A stretch of 64,000 nucleotides of DNA from an uncultured Blautia sp. (GCF_947654165.1 NZ_CANTKB010000015.1:1-64000), one strand, 5' to 3'; shown: positions 51,460-61,708, counted from the first letter of the stretch. Notes: a model not told the origin generated them from the letters alone. A program made the numbers and translations.

Positions 51460-52488
51460 ATGGAAAATAGAATTAGAGTGGCGGTTGATGCCATGGGCGG
51501 TGACTATGCACCAACAGAAGCGGTGAAAGGTGCAGTGGCTGCAGTCCTTGAAAGAGAAAATGTAGATGTACTTTTAGTGGGAAAACAGGAAATTTTGGAA
51601 AAGGAATTAGAAGCCTGTACTTATCCAAAAGAAAGAATTCGTATTGTTCCGGCCAGTGAAGTGATTGAAACCGGAGAACCTCCGGTAGCAGCTATTCGAG
51701 GGAAAAAAGATTCCTCTATTGTGGTTGGAATGAAGCTGGTGCGGAAAGATGAAGCAGATGCTTTTGTTTCTGCAGGAAGCTCCGGTGCGATTTTAGTAGG
51801 AGGAACCACAATCGTTGGAAGAATTAAAGGGGTAGAACGAGCACCGCTGGCACCGCTGATTCCTACCAGAGATGGAGTATCTCTTCTCATTGACTGCGGA
51901 GCCAATGTAGATGCCAGAGCATCCCATCTGGTGCAGTTTGCACGTATGGGTTCCATATATATGGAGCATGTAGTGGGCGTAAAAAATCCGAGAGTGGGTA
52001 TTGTCAATATCGGAGTGGAAGAAGAAAAAGGAAATGCTCTGGTAAAAGAAACTTATCCGCTGCTAAAAGAGTGCAAGGATATTAATTTTATCGGCAGTAT
52101 TGAGGCGAGAGAGATTCCGGCCGGAGCAGCAGATGTAATCGTAACGGAAGCCTTTGTAGGCAATGTTGTGCTGAAGCTTTATGAAGGGCTTGGTTCTACG
52201 TTGATTTCTAAAATCAAAGGCAGTATGATGTCTACACTGCGAAGCAAAATCGGTGCACTTTTGGTTAAACCAGCCTTGAAAAAGACCTTAAAGACCTTTG
52301 ATGCCAGTCAGTATGGCGGTGCTCCTTTGTTGGGCTTAAAGGGTCTGGTTGTGAAATGCCATGGAAATTCAAAGGAAACAGAATTTAAGAATTCTATTAT
52401 TCAGTGTATTTCTTTTAAAGAACAGAACATCAGTGAACGAATCAGAGAAAATCTGACCGTTGTACAAGAGAAAAAAGAAGAAGTTTAG
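51460..52488 (+). CDS. plsX: Phosphate acyltransferase PlsX
   Basis: 342 residues from the ATG at 51460, which has AGGAGG upstream. It makes acyl phosphate from acyl-ACP for phospholipid synthesis. VAVDAMGGDYAPTEAVKGA, SAGSSGAILVGG, LIDCGANVDARASHL, GNVVLKLYEG and the C-terminal GAPLLGLKG region are typical. acpP starts 11 bases downstream, giving enzyme and carrier from one transcript. Confidence 0.97.
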   Translation: MENRIRVAVDAMGGDYAPTEAVKGAVAAVLERENVDVLLVGKQEILEKELEACTYPKERIRIVPASEVIETGEPPVAAIRGKKDSSIVVGMKLVRKDEADAFVSAGSSGAILVGGTTIVGRIKGVERAPLAPLIPTRDGVSLLIDCGANVDARASHLVQFARMGSIYMEHVVGVKNPRVGIVNIGVEEEKGNALVKETYPLLKECKDINFIGSIEAREIPAGAADVIVTEAFVGNVVLKLYEGLGSTLISKIKGSMMSTLRSKIGALLVKPALKKTLKTFDASQYGGAPLLGLKGLVVKCHGNSKETEFKNSIIQCISFKEQNISERIRENLTVVQEKKEEV

Positions 52489-52499
52489 GAGGAAAAGTC

Positions 52500-52730
52500 A
52501 TGGAATTGGAAAAATTACAGCAGATAATAGCAGAGGTTTTAAATGTGGATACAGAGGAGATTACTCCGGATACCACATTTGTAGACGATTTGGGTGCCGA
52601 CTCTCTGGATGTTTTCCAAATTGTGATGGGAATTGAAGAGGAATTTGATATTGAGATTCCTGCAGAAGAGGTGGAACAGATTGTTTCTGTAGGCGATGCG
52701 GTAGAACAGATTAAAAGTTTGAACGGATAA
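52500..52730 (+). CDS. acpP: Acyl carrier protein
   Basis: 76 residues, acidic. The phosphopantetheine site is Ser35 in DLGADSLDVFQ. TTAGGAGG precedes the ATG. It carries acyl chains for PlsX and fatty acid synthesis. Confidence 0.97.
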   Translation: MELEKLQQIIAEVLNVDTEEITPDTTFVDDLGADSLDVFQIVMGIEEEFDIEIPAEEVEQIVSVGDAVEQIKSLNG

Positions 52731-52741
52731 GCCGGCAGCGA

Positions 52742-52787
52742 GATGCCTTCATGCCCCTGGTCATTAAAGGAGCAGAGGGCATCTTTT
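52742..52787 (+). terminator. Weak hairpin between acpP and rnc
   Basis: GATGCC (52742-52747) and GGCATC (52778-52783), with alternative ATGCCC/GGGCAT pairing, enclose a long loop and precede TTTT. Partial termination or processing could reduce rnc expression relative to acpP. Confidence 0.45.
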
Positions 52788-52836
52788 GCTGTATTGTTTC
52801 CATAAAAATAACGGGTTCAGACAGAAAGGAAGACGT

Positions 52837-53547
52837 ATGAAAGAATCTAAGAAATTTCTTGAACTGGAGAAAAAAATAGGATATAAATTTGAAAACTTTG
52901 ACCTTTTGGTCAATGCAATGACACACAGCTCTTATGCCAATGAACACCATATCTCTTATACAGGAAATAATGAAAGACTGGAGTTTCTGGGAGATGCGGT
53001 TCTGGAAATAACCTCAAGCGAGTTTTTGTTTCATAAATATCCGGATCTGCCGGAAGGAAAGCTCACAAAAAAACGTGCCAGTATGGTGTGCGAGCCAACC
53101 CTTGCTCTTTGTGCCAGAGAGATTCCTCTGGGGGATTATCTGCTTCTTGGAAAAGGAGAAGAGGCTACAGGAGGAAGAAAAAGAGATTCTATTGTTTCAG
53201 ATGCCATGGAAGCACTCATCGGGGCAATCTATCTGGATGGCGGTTTTGCTAATGCAAAAGAGTTTATTAGCCGGTTTGTACTGAACGATATTGAAAATAA
53301 ACAGCTCTTTTATGATAGCAAGACTACTCTTCAGGAAATCGTACAGGGACAGTTCGAGGAAGATGTACGTTATGTGCTGGTAAAAGAGGAAGGGCCGGAT
53401 CACAATAAATCATTTTATGTGGAGGCAATCCTGGGAGAAAAAGTTCTGGGACAAGGCTGCGGACATACCAAGAAAGCGGCTGAGCAGCAGGCAGCCTACT
53501 GTGCCATTAAAAAATTGAAACGTGAAAAGGGAGATTTATGTATTTAA
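52837..53547 (+). CDS. rnc: Ribonuclease III
   Basis: 236 residues from the ATG at 52837 (AAAGGAAG upstream). The endonuclease signature NERLEFLGDAVLEI and the second acidic site SDAMEALIGAIYLDGG are intact. A C-terminal double-stranded RNA-binding domain follows (TTLQEIVQG ... GCGHTKKAAEQQAA). It processes rRNA and mRNA duplexes. It overlaps smc by 10 bases. Confidence 0.97.
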   Translation: MKESKKFLELEKKIGYKFENFDLLVNAMTHSSYANEHHISYTGNNERLEFLGDAVLEITSSEFLFHKYPDLPEGKLTKKRASMVCEPTLALCAREIPLGDYLLLGKGEEATGGRKRDSIVSDAMEALIGAIYLDGGFANAKEFISRFVLNDIENKQLFYDSKTTLQEIVQGQFEEDVRYVLVKEEGPDHNKSFYVEAILGEKVLGQGCGHTKKAAEQQAAYCAIKKLKREKGDLCI

Positions 53548-56500
53548 AGAGCATAGAAGTGCAGGGATTCAAATCCTTTGCCAATAAAATCACATTTGAA
53601 TTTCATAATGGAATCACCGGGATCGTAGGGCCAAACGGAAGTGGAAAGAGCAATGTGGCAGATGCGGTACGCTGGGTACTGGGGGAACAGAGTGCAAAGC
53701 AGTTAAGAGGCGGAAATATGCAGGATGTTATTTTTTCCGGCACGGAAACCAGAAGACCTTTAGGATTTGCTTATGTTGCCATTACCATGGACAATAGTGA
53801 CCATAAACTTCCCATTGATTATAAGGAAGTAACCATTGCCAGAAGATTATATCGTTCCGGGGAAAGTGAATATCTGCTCAATGGTACAAGCTGCAGGCTG
53901 AAGGATGTGAATGAGCTTTTTTATGACACCGGAATCGGTAAGGAAGGTTATTCTATCATCGGACAGGGGCAGATTGATAAGATTTTAAGCGGAAAACCGG
54001 AAGAAAGAAGAGAATTGTTTGATGAGGCGGCTGGAATTGTCAAGTTTAAACGCCGGAAAAACACAGCCATCAAAAAGCTGGAGGAAGAGCAGCAGAATCT
54101 TACCAGGGTCAAGGATATTCTCTCAGAGCTTACCAGACAGGTGGCTCCGTTGGAAAAACAGGCTGAGACAGCCAAGGTCTATCTGAAAAAGAAGGAAGCA
54201 CTGAAAAAATTAGATATGCAGATGTTCCTTGCGGAGATGAACCGTATACGTGGGGAACTTGAGGAAACGGAAAAGAAGTACCAGATTGCCAGGGCTGATT
54301 TAGAAGATACGGAAAAAAGCTTTGGTATTACAAAAACAGAATACGAAAAACTGGAGCAGGAGCTGGAAAAACAGGAACAGGAAATCCAGAGTCTTCGGGA
54401 GGGGAATACTGAGAGAACCCTGGAGAAGCAGCAACTGGAGAATCAGATTCATATACTGAAAGAACAGATCCATTCTGCAAAACAAAACGAATCTCTGTAT
54501 CAGGACAGAAGCCGTGCATTGCAGGCTGATGTGGAGAAATGGACAGAAGAGGAGCAGGAATATCTGTCTGAAAAAGAGATTGTAGAAGAACAGTTCCGGG
54601 CATTTGAGAAAGTACAGTCAGAAACACAGAGAGCTTTTAAAGATTTAGCCATGGAGATCCACAGTCTGGAAGAAAAGGTAGAGAAGGGCAAAAACGAAAT
54701 CATTGAGATTTTGAATATGCGGGCATCTACCAAGGGAAAATTGCAGCGTTATGATACCATGATGGAGCAGATTTCAATCCGGAAGACCGAGCTGAATCAG
54801 AAACATTTCAGGCTGAAAAGTGAGTCTGCATTGCTGAACACAGCGGAAAAAGAGTATCTGGCAGAAAAAGACGAGATTCAGGAGACCATTGAGAAACTGG
54901 TACGCCAGGGGAATCGCTGTGAGGATCAGATAACGAAATACCAGGCAGAGATGGCAAAAGCCGGACAGCAGTTAGAAGCCGGGCAGACTGCCTACCACCG
55001 AGAAGCATCCAGACTGGAATCCATGCGTAATATCGCAGAACGCTATGACGGGTATGGCAACAGCATCCGCAGAGTCATGGAGCAGAAGAAACGAGTACCG
55101 GGTATTAAGGGCGTTGTGGCAGACTTGCTGAAGGTAGAAAAAAATTATGAGACAGCCATTGAAACTGCATTAGGAGGCAGTATCCAGAATATTGTCACGG
55201 ACAATGAAAATACAGCCAAGACCATGATCGAGTTCTTGAAAAAGAATAAATATGGACGTGCCACCTTTCTTCCTCTTACCAGCATGCAGAATAAAAAGGG
55301 ATTTGCCAATGCAGCAGCACTGAAAGAGCCGGGAGTCATCGGGGTAGCCAGTGAACTGGTGACGGTTGGAAACGAATACCAGGGTCTGGCGAATTATCTT
55401 CTTGGAAGAACGCTGGTGGTAGACCATATTGATCATGGAATTGCCATTGCAAAGAAATATCAATATTCTATCCGTATGGTTACCATAGAAGGTGAATCTT
55501 TGAATCCGGGAGGTTCGCTGACAGGTGGAGCATTTAAAAACAACAGCAACCTCCTGGGAAGGCGAAGAGAGATCGAGGAACTTCAGGATGCTGTAGAGCG
55601 TTTGAAGACAGAGACGGAAAAACTGCAGCAGACGCTGGAAACTTATCGGGGAAAAAGAAATCATTTCCGTGAGGAAGCTGCAAGTATCCAGGAGAAGCTT
55701 CAGGAGCAGTATATCCGGGAAAATACCGTGCAGATGAATTTGAATTCCATGACGGGAAAAAGAGAAGAAATCCAGGCAGGATATGAGGGTCTGAAGCTGG
55801 AAAAAGAACAGTTGGAAAAACAGACCAGAGAAATTCAGGATAACAGTCTGTCGATTCAGTTGGAACTGGAGACCAGTGCAAAACAGGAAAAATCACTGGA
55901 GGAAGAGATCAGTTCCAGCCAGGAAGTTTTGGAAAAGAAAAAAGCAGAAGAAACACGGCTTTCAAAAGAACTGGAGAAGGCACATGTTGAAACTGCAAAT
56001 CTTACATCCAGACAAGGCTTTATTACAGAAAATCTGACCCGTATCCGGCGGGAGCTGGGTGAACTAAAGGAGCAGCGTAAAGCCTTAGAGTCCGGGATGG
56101 TTCAGGGAAAAGAAGAGATTGCTCTAAAAGAAAACGAGATCAGAGAAATCGAGGAACAGGTTGTTTTGGCAGAGCAGGCTGCAAAAGCGATGCAGGAACA
56201 GCTCTTAAAAGAAACAGCAGCAAAAGAGGAGATGAATCAAAAATATAAGTCCTTTTTTGCAAAACGAGATGAACTGTCCGGCAGAATGAATCTTTTGGAT
56301 AAAGAGTGCTACCGTCTGAATGCTCAGAAAGAAAAGCTGGAGGAAGCCCAGGAAACCCAGGTGAATTATATGTGGGAAGAATATGAGGTTACCTATCGTC
56401 AGGCTCAGGAAGAAGCGCAGGAGATCATGAAAGACAGAGCTGAGATCAAGAAGGATATCACGCAGATGCGAAGCGAGATCCGCCAGCTTGGAAATGTGAA

Positions 56501-57098
56501 TGTAAACGCCATCGAAGAATACAAAGAATTGTTAGAGCGTCAGACGTTTATGCAGAGTCAGCATGATGACCTGGTGGAAGCAGAAAAGACACTTCTTGGT
56601 ATTATTGATGAACTGGATACAGGAATGCGCCGACAGTTTGAAGAGAAATTTGCTGAGATCCGAAGAGAATTTGACAAAGCATTTAAGGAATTGTTTGGAG
56701 GAGGCAAAGGCACTCTGGAATTGGATGAGGAAGAGGATATTTTGGAAGCAGGTATCCGTATCATATCACAGCCGCCAGGCAAGAAACTGCAGAATATGAT
56801 GCAGCTTTCCGGAGGTGAGAAGGCACTTACGGCGATTGCACTTTTATTTGCCATCCAAAACTTAAAACCATCTCCGTTCTGTCTGCTGGATGAGATTGAG
56901 GCGGCATTGGATGATTCGAATGTTACCAGATATGCCAAATATCTTCATAAGTTGACAAAAAACACACAGTTTATTATTATAACACATAGACGTGGTACCA
57001 TGACGGCTGCTGACAGACTGTACGGTATCACAATGCAGGAAAAAGGGGTTTCTACCCTGGTATCTGTAAATCTTATTGAACATGATCTAGATAAATAG
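53538..57098 (+). CDS. smc: Chromosome partition protein SMC
   Basis: 1186 residues, full length. Walker A GPNGSGKSN is at 31-39. Two long coiled coils (about 170-500 and 680-1010) flank a hinge with the glycine pattern NPGGSLTGGAF. The C-terminal head has the ABC signature QLSGGEKALTAIALLFA and Walker B FCLLDEIEAALDD. It forms the condensin complex with ScpA and ScpB, which are not encoded here. rnc-smc-ftsY is the usual Bacillota order. Confidence 0.98.
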   Translation: MYLKSIEVQGFKSFANKITFEFHNGITGIVGPNGSGKSNVADAVRWVLGEQSAKQLRGGNMQDVIFSGTETRRPLGFAYVAITMDNSDHKLPIDYKEVTIARRLYRSGESEYLLNGTSCRLKDVNELFYDTGIGKEGYSIIGQGQIDKILSGKPEERRELFDEAAGIVKFKRRKNTAIKKLEEEQQNLTRVKDILSELTRQVAPLEKQAETAKVYLKKKEALKKLDMQMFLAEMNRIRGELEETEKKYQIARADLEDTEKSFGITKTEYEKLEQELEKQEQEIQSLREGNTERTLEKQQLENQIHILKEQIHSAKQNESLYQDRSRALQADVEKWTEEEQEYLSEKEIVEEQFRAFEKVQSETQRAFKDLAMEIHSLEEKVEKGKNEIIEILNMRASTKGKLQRYDTMMEQISIRKTELNQKHFRLKSESALLNTAEKEYLAEKDEIQETIEKLVRQGNRCEDQITKYQAEMAKAGQQLEAGQTAYHREASRLESMRNIAERYDGYGNSIRRVMEQKKRVPGIKGVVADLLKVEKNYETAIETALGGSIQNIVTDNENTAKTMIEFLKKNKYGRATFLPLTSMQNKKGFANAAALKEPGVIGVASELVTVGNEYQGLANYLLGRTLVVDHIDHGIAIAKKYQYSIRMVTIEGESLNPGGSLTGGAFKNNSNLLGRRREIEELQDAVERLKTETEKLQQTLETYRGKRNHFREEAASIQEKLQEQYIRENTVQMNLNSMTGKREEIQAGYEGLKLEKEQLEKQTREIQDNSLSIQLELETSAKQEKSLEEEISSSQEVLEKKKAEETRLSKELEKAHVETANLTSRQGFITENLTRIRRELGELKEQRKALESGMVQGKEEIALKENEIREIEEQVVLAEQAAKAMQEQLLKETAAKEEMNQKYKSFFAKRDELSGRMNLLDKECYRLNAQKEKLEEAQETQVNYMWEEYEVTYRQAQEEAQEIMKDRAEIKKDITQMRSEIRQLGNVNVNAIEEYKELLERQTFMQSQHDDLVEAEKTLLGIIDELDTGMRRQFEEKFAEIRREFDKAFKELFGGGKGTLELDEEEDILEAGIRIISQPPGKKLQNMMQLSGGEKALTAIALLFAIQNLKPSPFCLLDEIEAALDDSNVTRYAKYLHKLTKNTQFIIITHRRGTMTAADRLYGITMQEKGVSTLVSVNLIEHDLDK

Positions 57099-57108
57099 AG
57101 GAGGAATT

Positions 57109-58062
57109 ATGGCAGAGGAAAAAGAAAAAAAAGGTTTTTTTAAAAGACTGGTAGAAGGACTTTCCAAAACCAGAGAAAATATCGTATCTGGAATTGATTC
57201 TATTTTCAGTGGTTATTCCAGCATTGATGAGGATTTTTATGAAGAAATCGAAGAGATTTTAGTCATGGGTGATATTGGAATCAATACAACCACTTCTATT
57301 ATTGAGCGATTAAAAGGGCAGGTCTCAGAAAAACATATTAAAGATCCTCAGGAGTGTAAGCAGCTCCTGATGGACAGTATCAAAGAACAGATGGCTGTGG
57401 GAGAAAAAGCCTATGAATTTGAAAACCGCAAGTCCGTTATTCTGGTGATTGGTGTCAATGGGGTTGGCAAGACCACATCCGTGGGAAAACTGGCAGGGAA
57501 ACTAAAAGACCAGGGGAAAAAGGTTATTATGGCAGCAGCAGATACATTCCGTGCAGCAGCAGGAGAACAGCTTTCCCAGTGGGCCAACCGTGCAGGTGTG
57601 GAACTGATAGGGGGACAGGATGGTGCAGATCCGGCTTCTGTAGTCTATGATGCCATTGCTGCCGCAAAAGCGAGAAATGCAGATGTGCTTATCTGTGATA
57701 CGGCCGGCCGTCTTCATAATAAGAAAAATCTCATGGAAGAATTAAGAAAAATATACCGTATTATTGAAAAGGAATATCCAGAAGCATATCTGGAAACGCT
57801 GGTTGTTCTTGATGGTACAACCGGGCAGAATGCACTTGCTCAGGCAAAGCAGTTCCATGAGGTTGCAAGTGTTACGGGTATTATTCTTACCAAGCTGGAT
57901 GGAACAGCAAAGGGTGGTATCGCAGTGGCCATTGAATCGGAATTGGATATTCCGGTGAAATACATCGGAGTGGGAGAAACCATAGATGACCTTCAGAAAT
58001 TTGACGCCAATGAATTTGTCAATGCACTGTTTAATATAGAGGAAGCTGGCACAGAAGACTAG
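57109..58062 (+). CDS. ftsY: Signal recognition particle receptor FtsY
   Basis: 317 residues. A short charged N-terminal segment leads to the NG domain: GVNGVGKTTSVGKLAG (G1), AADTFRAAAGEQL, DTAGRLHNKKNLMEEL (G3) and TKLDGTAKGG (G4). It docks SRP-ribosome complexes at the membrane. There is no large acidic A domain, as in most Bacillota. AGGAGG precedes the ATG, 10 bases after smc. Its partner Ffh begins at 62934. Confidence 0.97.
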   Translation: MAEEKEKKGFFKRLVEGLSKTRENIVSGIDSIFSGYSSIDEDFYEEIEEILVMGDIGINTTTSIIERLKGQVSEKHIKDPQECKQLLMDSIKEQMAVGEKAYEFENRKSVILVIGVNGVGKTTSVGKLAGKLKDQGKKVIMAAADTFRAAAGEQLSQWANRAGVELIGGQDGADPASVVYDAIAAAKARNADVLICDTAGRLHNKKNLMEELRKIYRIIEKEYPEAYLETLVVLDGTTGQNALAQAKQFHEVASVTGIILTKLDGTAKGGIAVAIESELDIPVKYIGVGETIDDLQKFDANEFVNALFNIEEAGTED

Positions 58063-58088
58063 AAACAGAATAGGAAGAGGGAAAACAT

Positions 58089-59300
58089 ATGCTTACAGTA
58101 GAAAAATTTGAAGAAGCATCTGAAATTGTAAAGAAAGTGACCCAGGAGACAAAGCTGGTGTACAGCGGTTTCTTTAGTAATCAGACTGGAAATAAAGTTT
58201 ATTTTAAGCCGGAAAATATGCAGGTGACAGGTGCCTATAAAATCAGAGGTGCTTATTACAAAATCAGTACGCTCACAGAGGAAGAGAAGAAAAAAGGGCT
58301 GATCACGGCATCTGCGGGCAACCATGCTCAGGGAGTGGCCTATGCGGCAAAGGCATTTGGAGCAAAAGCTGTGATTGTTATGCCAACCACGACACCGTTG
58401 ATTAAGGTAGAAAGAACCAAGGGTTACGGTGCAGAAGTGATTCTTCACGGAAATGTATATGATGAAGCCTGTGAGTATGCCTATGAGCTGGCAGATAAGC
58501 ACGGATATACCTTTATTCATCCTTTTGATGATCTGGCTGTGGCAACAGGACAGGGAACCATCGCTATGGAGATTATCAAAGAGCTTCCTCTGGTAGATTA
58601 TATTTTAGTACCCATAGGCGGAGGCGGTCTGGCTACCGGTGTTTCTACTCTGGTGAAACAATTAAACCCCAATATTAAAGTCATTGGTGTGGAGCCGGCA
58701 GGAGCCAACTGTATGCAGGCATCTTTGTTAAACGGAAAGGTTATGACTCTTCCAACAGTAAATACCATTGCTGACGGTACTGCTGTTAAGCGTCCCGGGG
58801 ATCATATTTTCCCTTATATCCAGAAAAATGTAGACGAAATCATTACCGTGGAAGATGATGAACTGGTGGTTGCTTTCCTGGACATGGTAGAAAATCACAA
58901 AATGATCGTAGAAAATTCCGGACTTCTTACAGTGGCAGCTCTGAAACATCTGAAGTTTCAGAATAAAAAGGTAGTTTCTATTTTAAGCGGCGGAAACATG
59001 GATGTGATCACCATGGCATCTGTGGTACAGCACGGACTGATTGCAAGAGACCGTATCTTTACAGTGTCGGTTCTTCTTCCGGATAAACCGGGAGAATTGG
59101 TGCGTGTGGCAGGCATTATTGCTCAGCATCAGGGAAATGTTGTAAAGTTAGATCACAATCAGTTTGTAAGTACCAACCGCACAGCGGCTGTGGAGCTTCG
59201 GATTACGCTGGAAGCTTTTGGAACGGATCACAAAAATGAAATTATACAGGCTTTAGAAGAGGAAGGATACCGACCGAGAGTGGTAATGGCAAATTTATAA
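58089..59300 (+). CDS. ilvA: Threonine ammonia-lyase with C-terminal ACT domain
   Basis: 403 residues. The PLP lysine lies in VTGAYKIRGAYYKI, SAGNHAQGVAYAA and the phosphate-binding GGGGLATG follow. The last 75 residues form an ACT domain (LLPDKPGELVRVAGIIAQ). The ~400-residue size is that of the short, catabolic-like or TdcB-plus-ACT type rather than the 510-residue IlvA of enterobacteria. It turns threonine into 2-oxobutyrate and ammonia, for isoleucine synthesis or energy. Whether isoleucine inhibits it cannot be read. Confidence 0.92.
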   Translation: MLTVEKFEEASEIVKKVTQETKLVYSGFFSNQTGNKVYFKPENMQVTGAYKIRGAYYKISTLTEEEKKKGLITASAGNHAQGVAYAAKAFGAKAVIVMPTTTPLIKVERTKGYGAEVILHGNVYDEACEYAYELADKHGYTFIHPFDDLAVATGQGTIAMEIIKELPLVDYILVPIGGGGLATGVSTLVKQLNPNIKVIGVEPAGANCMQASLLNGKVMTLPTVNTIADGTAVKRPGDHIFPYIQKNVDEIITVEDDELVVAFLDMVENHKMIVENSGLLTVAALKHLKFQNKKVVSILSGGNMDVITMASVVQHGLIARDRIFTVSVLLPDKPGELVRVAGIIAQHQGNVVKLDHNQFVSTNRTAAVELRITLEAFGTDHKNEIIQALEEEGYRPRVVMANL

Positions 59301-59313
59301 GTTGTTTTTATGA

Positions 59314-59356
59314 AAAAAGACGTTCCTGTGAGTTTCTTTCGCAGGAGCGTCTTTTT
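59314..59356. terminator. Bidirectional terminator between ilvA and the DUF362 gene
   Basis: AAAAAGACGTTCCTG (59314-59328) pairs with CAGGAGCGTCTTTTT (59342-59356), with A and T runs on each side serving both convergent genes. Confidence 0.92.
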
Positions 59357-59368
59357 GCTGTATAGAAC

Positions 59369-60493
59369 TTATTTTACGGTGATCAGTTCATATTCTTTGT
59401 TTCCGATTCCGATTTTTACACCATGTTCAATGGCGGATTCCCAGTTTGTGTCAGGGAAAATGCTGTGGAAATGATCATGGTGCTGACAGGCTCTTTCCTC
59501 CTCGCTGCAATCTCCAAGTTTACTGTTAGAAATTACCGGCTGGGCATTCACTGCATCTGCACAGGCAACATCAAGAGCTACCGGGTCAAAGGATGCAAAC
59601 ATACCTACATTTGGTACAATGGCAGCATCGTTTTCACCGTGGCAGTCGCAGTAAGGAGATACATCAATCACAAGGCTGATGTGGAAGTTTGGACGGTCGT
59701 CAATCACTGCCTTGGTGTATTCTGCGATTTTACAATTGAGAATATCATTGGATTCATCAGAAGCAGCCAGGATCGCATCTTTTGGACAGACACCGATACA
59801 TCTGCCGCATCCCACACACTTGTTATGGTCAATAGTGGCTTTTTTATCTTTGAAAGAAGGTGCATCATGTGCACAGATTTTTGCACACATCTGGCATCCA
59901 ATACACAAATCCTGGTCTACATGTGGTTTGCCGGCAGAGTGCATTTCCATTTTTCCGGCTCTGGAACCGCATCCCATACCAAGATTCTTTAATGCACCTC
60001 CAAATCCTGTAGCCTCATGACCTTTGAAGTGGTTTAAGGAGATGACAACATCGGCATCCATTATAGCACGTCCGATTTTTGCTTCTTTTACATAAGTTCC
60101 GCCCTTTACGGGTACGAGTGCCTCATCGGTACCCTTTAATCCGTCTGCAATGAGAATCTGGCAGCCGGTCGTGATGGTGTTAAAGCCATTTAAGTTGGCA
60201 CTGTCCAGATGATCCAGGGCATTTTTTCTTCCGCCTACATATAAAGTGTTGCAGTCCGTCAGGAAAGGCTTTCCGCCTAATTCTTTGACTACATCAGCAA
60301 CCGCTTTTGCATAATTAGGACGGAGAAAAGCCAGGTTTCCGGGCTCTCCGAAATGCATTTTAATTGCAACATATTTGTCTTCAAAATCAATATCTCCGAT
60401 TCCTGCAGTTTTGATAAGGCGCTGCAGTTTGTTCAAAAGATTATCACCGTTTTTTGCTCGCAAGTTGGTAAAATATACTTTTGATGTTCCCAT
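59369..60493 (-). CDS. DUF362-domain protein with two [4Fe-4S] ferredoxin motifs
   Basis: 374 residues from the ATG at 60493 (GGAGG upstream; an earlier in-frame start at 60517 is unlikely). The N-terminal and central DUF362 region (KMHFGEPGNLAFLRPNYA, FLTDCNTLYVG, HFKGHEATGFGGALKNLGMG) surrounds two cluster-binding motifs, CIGCQMCAKICAHDAP and CVGCGRCIGVCPKDAI. It should be a cytosolic electron-transfer or redox protein; the reaction is unknown. It is a single gene. Confidence 0.93.
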   Translation of the reverse strand: MGTSKVYFTNLRAKNGDNLLNKLQRLIKTAGIGDIDFEDKYVAIKMHFGEPGNLAFLRPNYAKAVADVVKELGGKPFLTDCNTLYVGGRKNALDHLDSANLNGFNTITTGCQILIADGLKGTDEALVPVKGGTYVKEAKIGRAIMDADVVISLNHFKGHEATGFGGALKNLGMGCGSRAGKMEMHSAGKPHVDQDLCIGCQMCAKICAHDAPSFKDKKATIDHNKCVGCGRCIGVCPKDAILAASDESNDILNCKIAEYTKAVIDDRPNFHISLVIDVSPYCDCHGENDAAIVPNVGMFASFDPVALDVACADAVNAQPVISNSKLGDCSEEERACQHHDHFHSIFPDTNWESAIEHGVKIGIGNKEYELITVK

Positions 60494-60534
60494 AGAATTT
60501 ATCCTCCTGTGTCTCATGATACTGAATAATATTT

Positions 60535-60563
60535 ATTTTACCATTGGAACGAAAAAGAAACAA
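60535..60563 (-). promoter_or_regulatory. Promoter of the DUF362 gene
   Basis: On the minus strand TTGTTT (60563-60558) and TAAAAT (60540-60535) are 17 bases apart. A perfect CCATTG/CAATGG inverted repeat (60541-60546 and 60561-60566) brackets the spacer and could be an operator. On the plus strand TAGAAT near 60624 may be the larC -10 box. Confidence 0.55.
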
Positions 60564-60655
60564 TGGAAAAAATGTATTTATCCTGTGTTATTTTATCATA
60601 GTCATACCGCTTAAAATATGTTAGAATTTACGACAGGAAAAGAAAGGAAAACAGC

Positions 60656-61708
60656 ATGGGAAGAGAATTATATTTAGAATGTCCCTATGGTGCGGACTGT
60701 AAAAAAATATGGGAGATTATAAGAACGCTGTCAGGGTGGGGGGAGAAACAAGAAAAGCAGCTTTTGGATTATTTTTCAGTGCTCAAAGGAAAAGCGTTTG
60801 TCACCTGTCAGGAAGCAGAAGAAAGAATTCAGAGTTTGGAACTTGAAACAGATATAGAAAAAAAACTGCTCAAAACGTTGCGTATGACGGAGAAGACGGA
60901 GTTTTCTTTGTGGTATGGAGAACATGCCTTTTATTACCTGGCTGCAATTGGGATTGGTCTGGACACCCTGGGAATTTCAAATATAAAAGTAAACGCTTTA
61001 GGGGAAGGTACGAAATCTCTTACACAGAACGGGGAATCCGCTCAAATCAGAAGAATTTTAGAAAAAAGTAATCTGCAAACAGAATTTCTTCCGGGGGAGG
61101 GAGAATTGCTTACCTTGCATTGTGCTGCGTTTCTCGCATCTTTTGCCAGAACTGAACCATTTTCCGGTGCGTATTCAATAAAAAAATCTGTATGTACAGG
61201 TGAAACAAATCCAGTCTGTGGTCTTATTCTGGAGAGAAACAGGGATGAGGCAGAGGAAAGAGAAACATACGATACGGTTCAGGTGCTGGAGACCAATGTA
61301 GACGATTGCAGTGGAGAACAACTGGGGTATGCTATAGAATGCCTCATGAAAGCAGGTGCTCTGGATGCCTCTTGTTTTCCTGTTTATATGAAAAAGAACC
61401 GTCCTGCGTATATGCTTCAGGTGATTTGCACAAAAGAGAAGAAAAAAGCACTGGAAGATATTATTTTTCGTGAAACCACCAGCATCGGACTTCGCAGATA
61501 CGAAGAAAACAGGAGGATCCTTCCAAGGAGTTTTAAGGAGATCTGTTTAAAAGACGGGCATAAGGTAAAGATAAAAATCTGTGAGCATCATGGGCAAAAG
61601 TATTATTACCCGGAATATGAGACGGTAAAGCAAGTCTGCATAGAAACCGGAAGGTCGTACAGAAGCGTATATGATGAGGCGGCAGTAGTTGCAGGAGGAT
61701 TCAGATGA
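60656..61708 (+). CDS. larC: LarC-like nickel insertion protein with degenerate N-terminal half
   Basis: 350 residues. The C-terminal half matches LarC: ETNVDDCSGEQLGYAIECL (212-230), KNRPAYML, and RETTSIGLRRYEENRRILPR. LarC inserts nickel into the pincer cofactor of lactate racemase-type enzymes. In the N-terminal half the family motifs are eroded: the GDM start appears as YLECPYGADCKKIW and the HxHE/DxxxDIVG region as WYGEHAFYYLAAIGIGLDTL. Activity is therefore uncertain. It overlaps larE by 4 bases. No larA or larB gene is in the window. Confidence 0.8.
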   Translation: MGRELYLECPYGADCKKIWEIIRTLSGWGEKQEKQLLDYFSVLKGKAFVTCQEAEERIQSLELETDIEKKLLKTLRMTEKTEFSLWYGEHAFYYLAAIGIGLDTLGISNIKVNALGEGTKSLTQNGESAQIRRILEKSNLQTEFLPGEGELLTLHCAAFLASFARTEPFSGAYSIKKSVCTGETNPVCGLILERNRDEAEERETYDTVQVLETNVDDCSGEQLGYAIECLMKAGALDASCFPVYMKKNRPAYMLQVICTKEKKKALEDIIFRETTSIGLRRYEENRRILPRSFKEICLKDGHKVKIKICEHHGQKYYYPEYETVKQVCIETGRSYRSVYDEAAVVAGGFR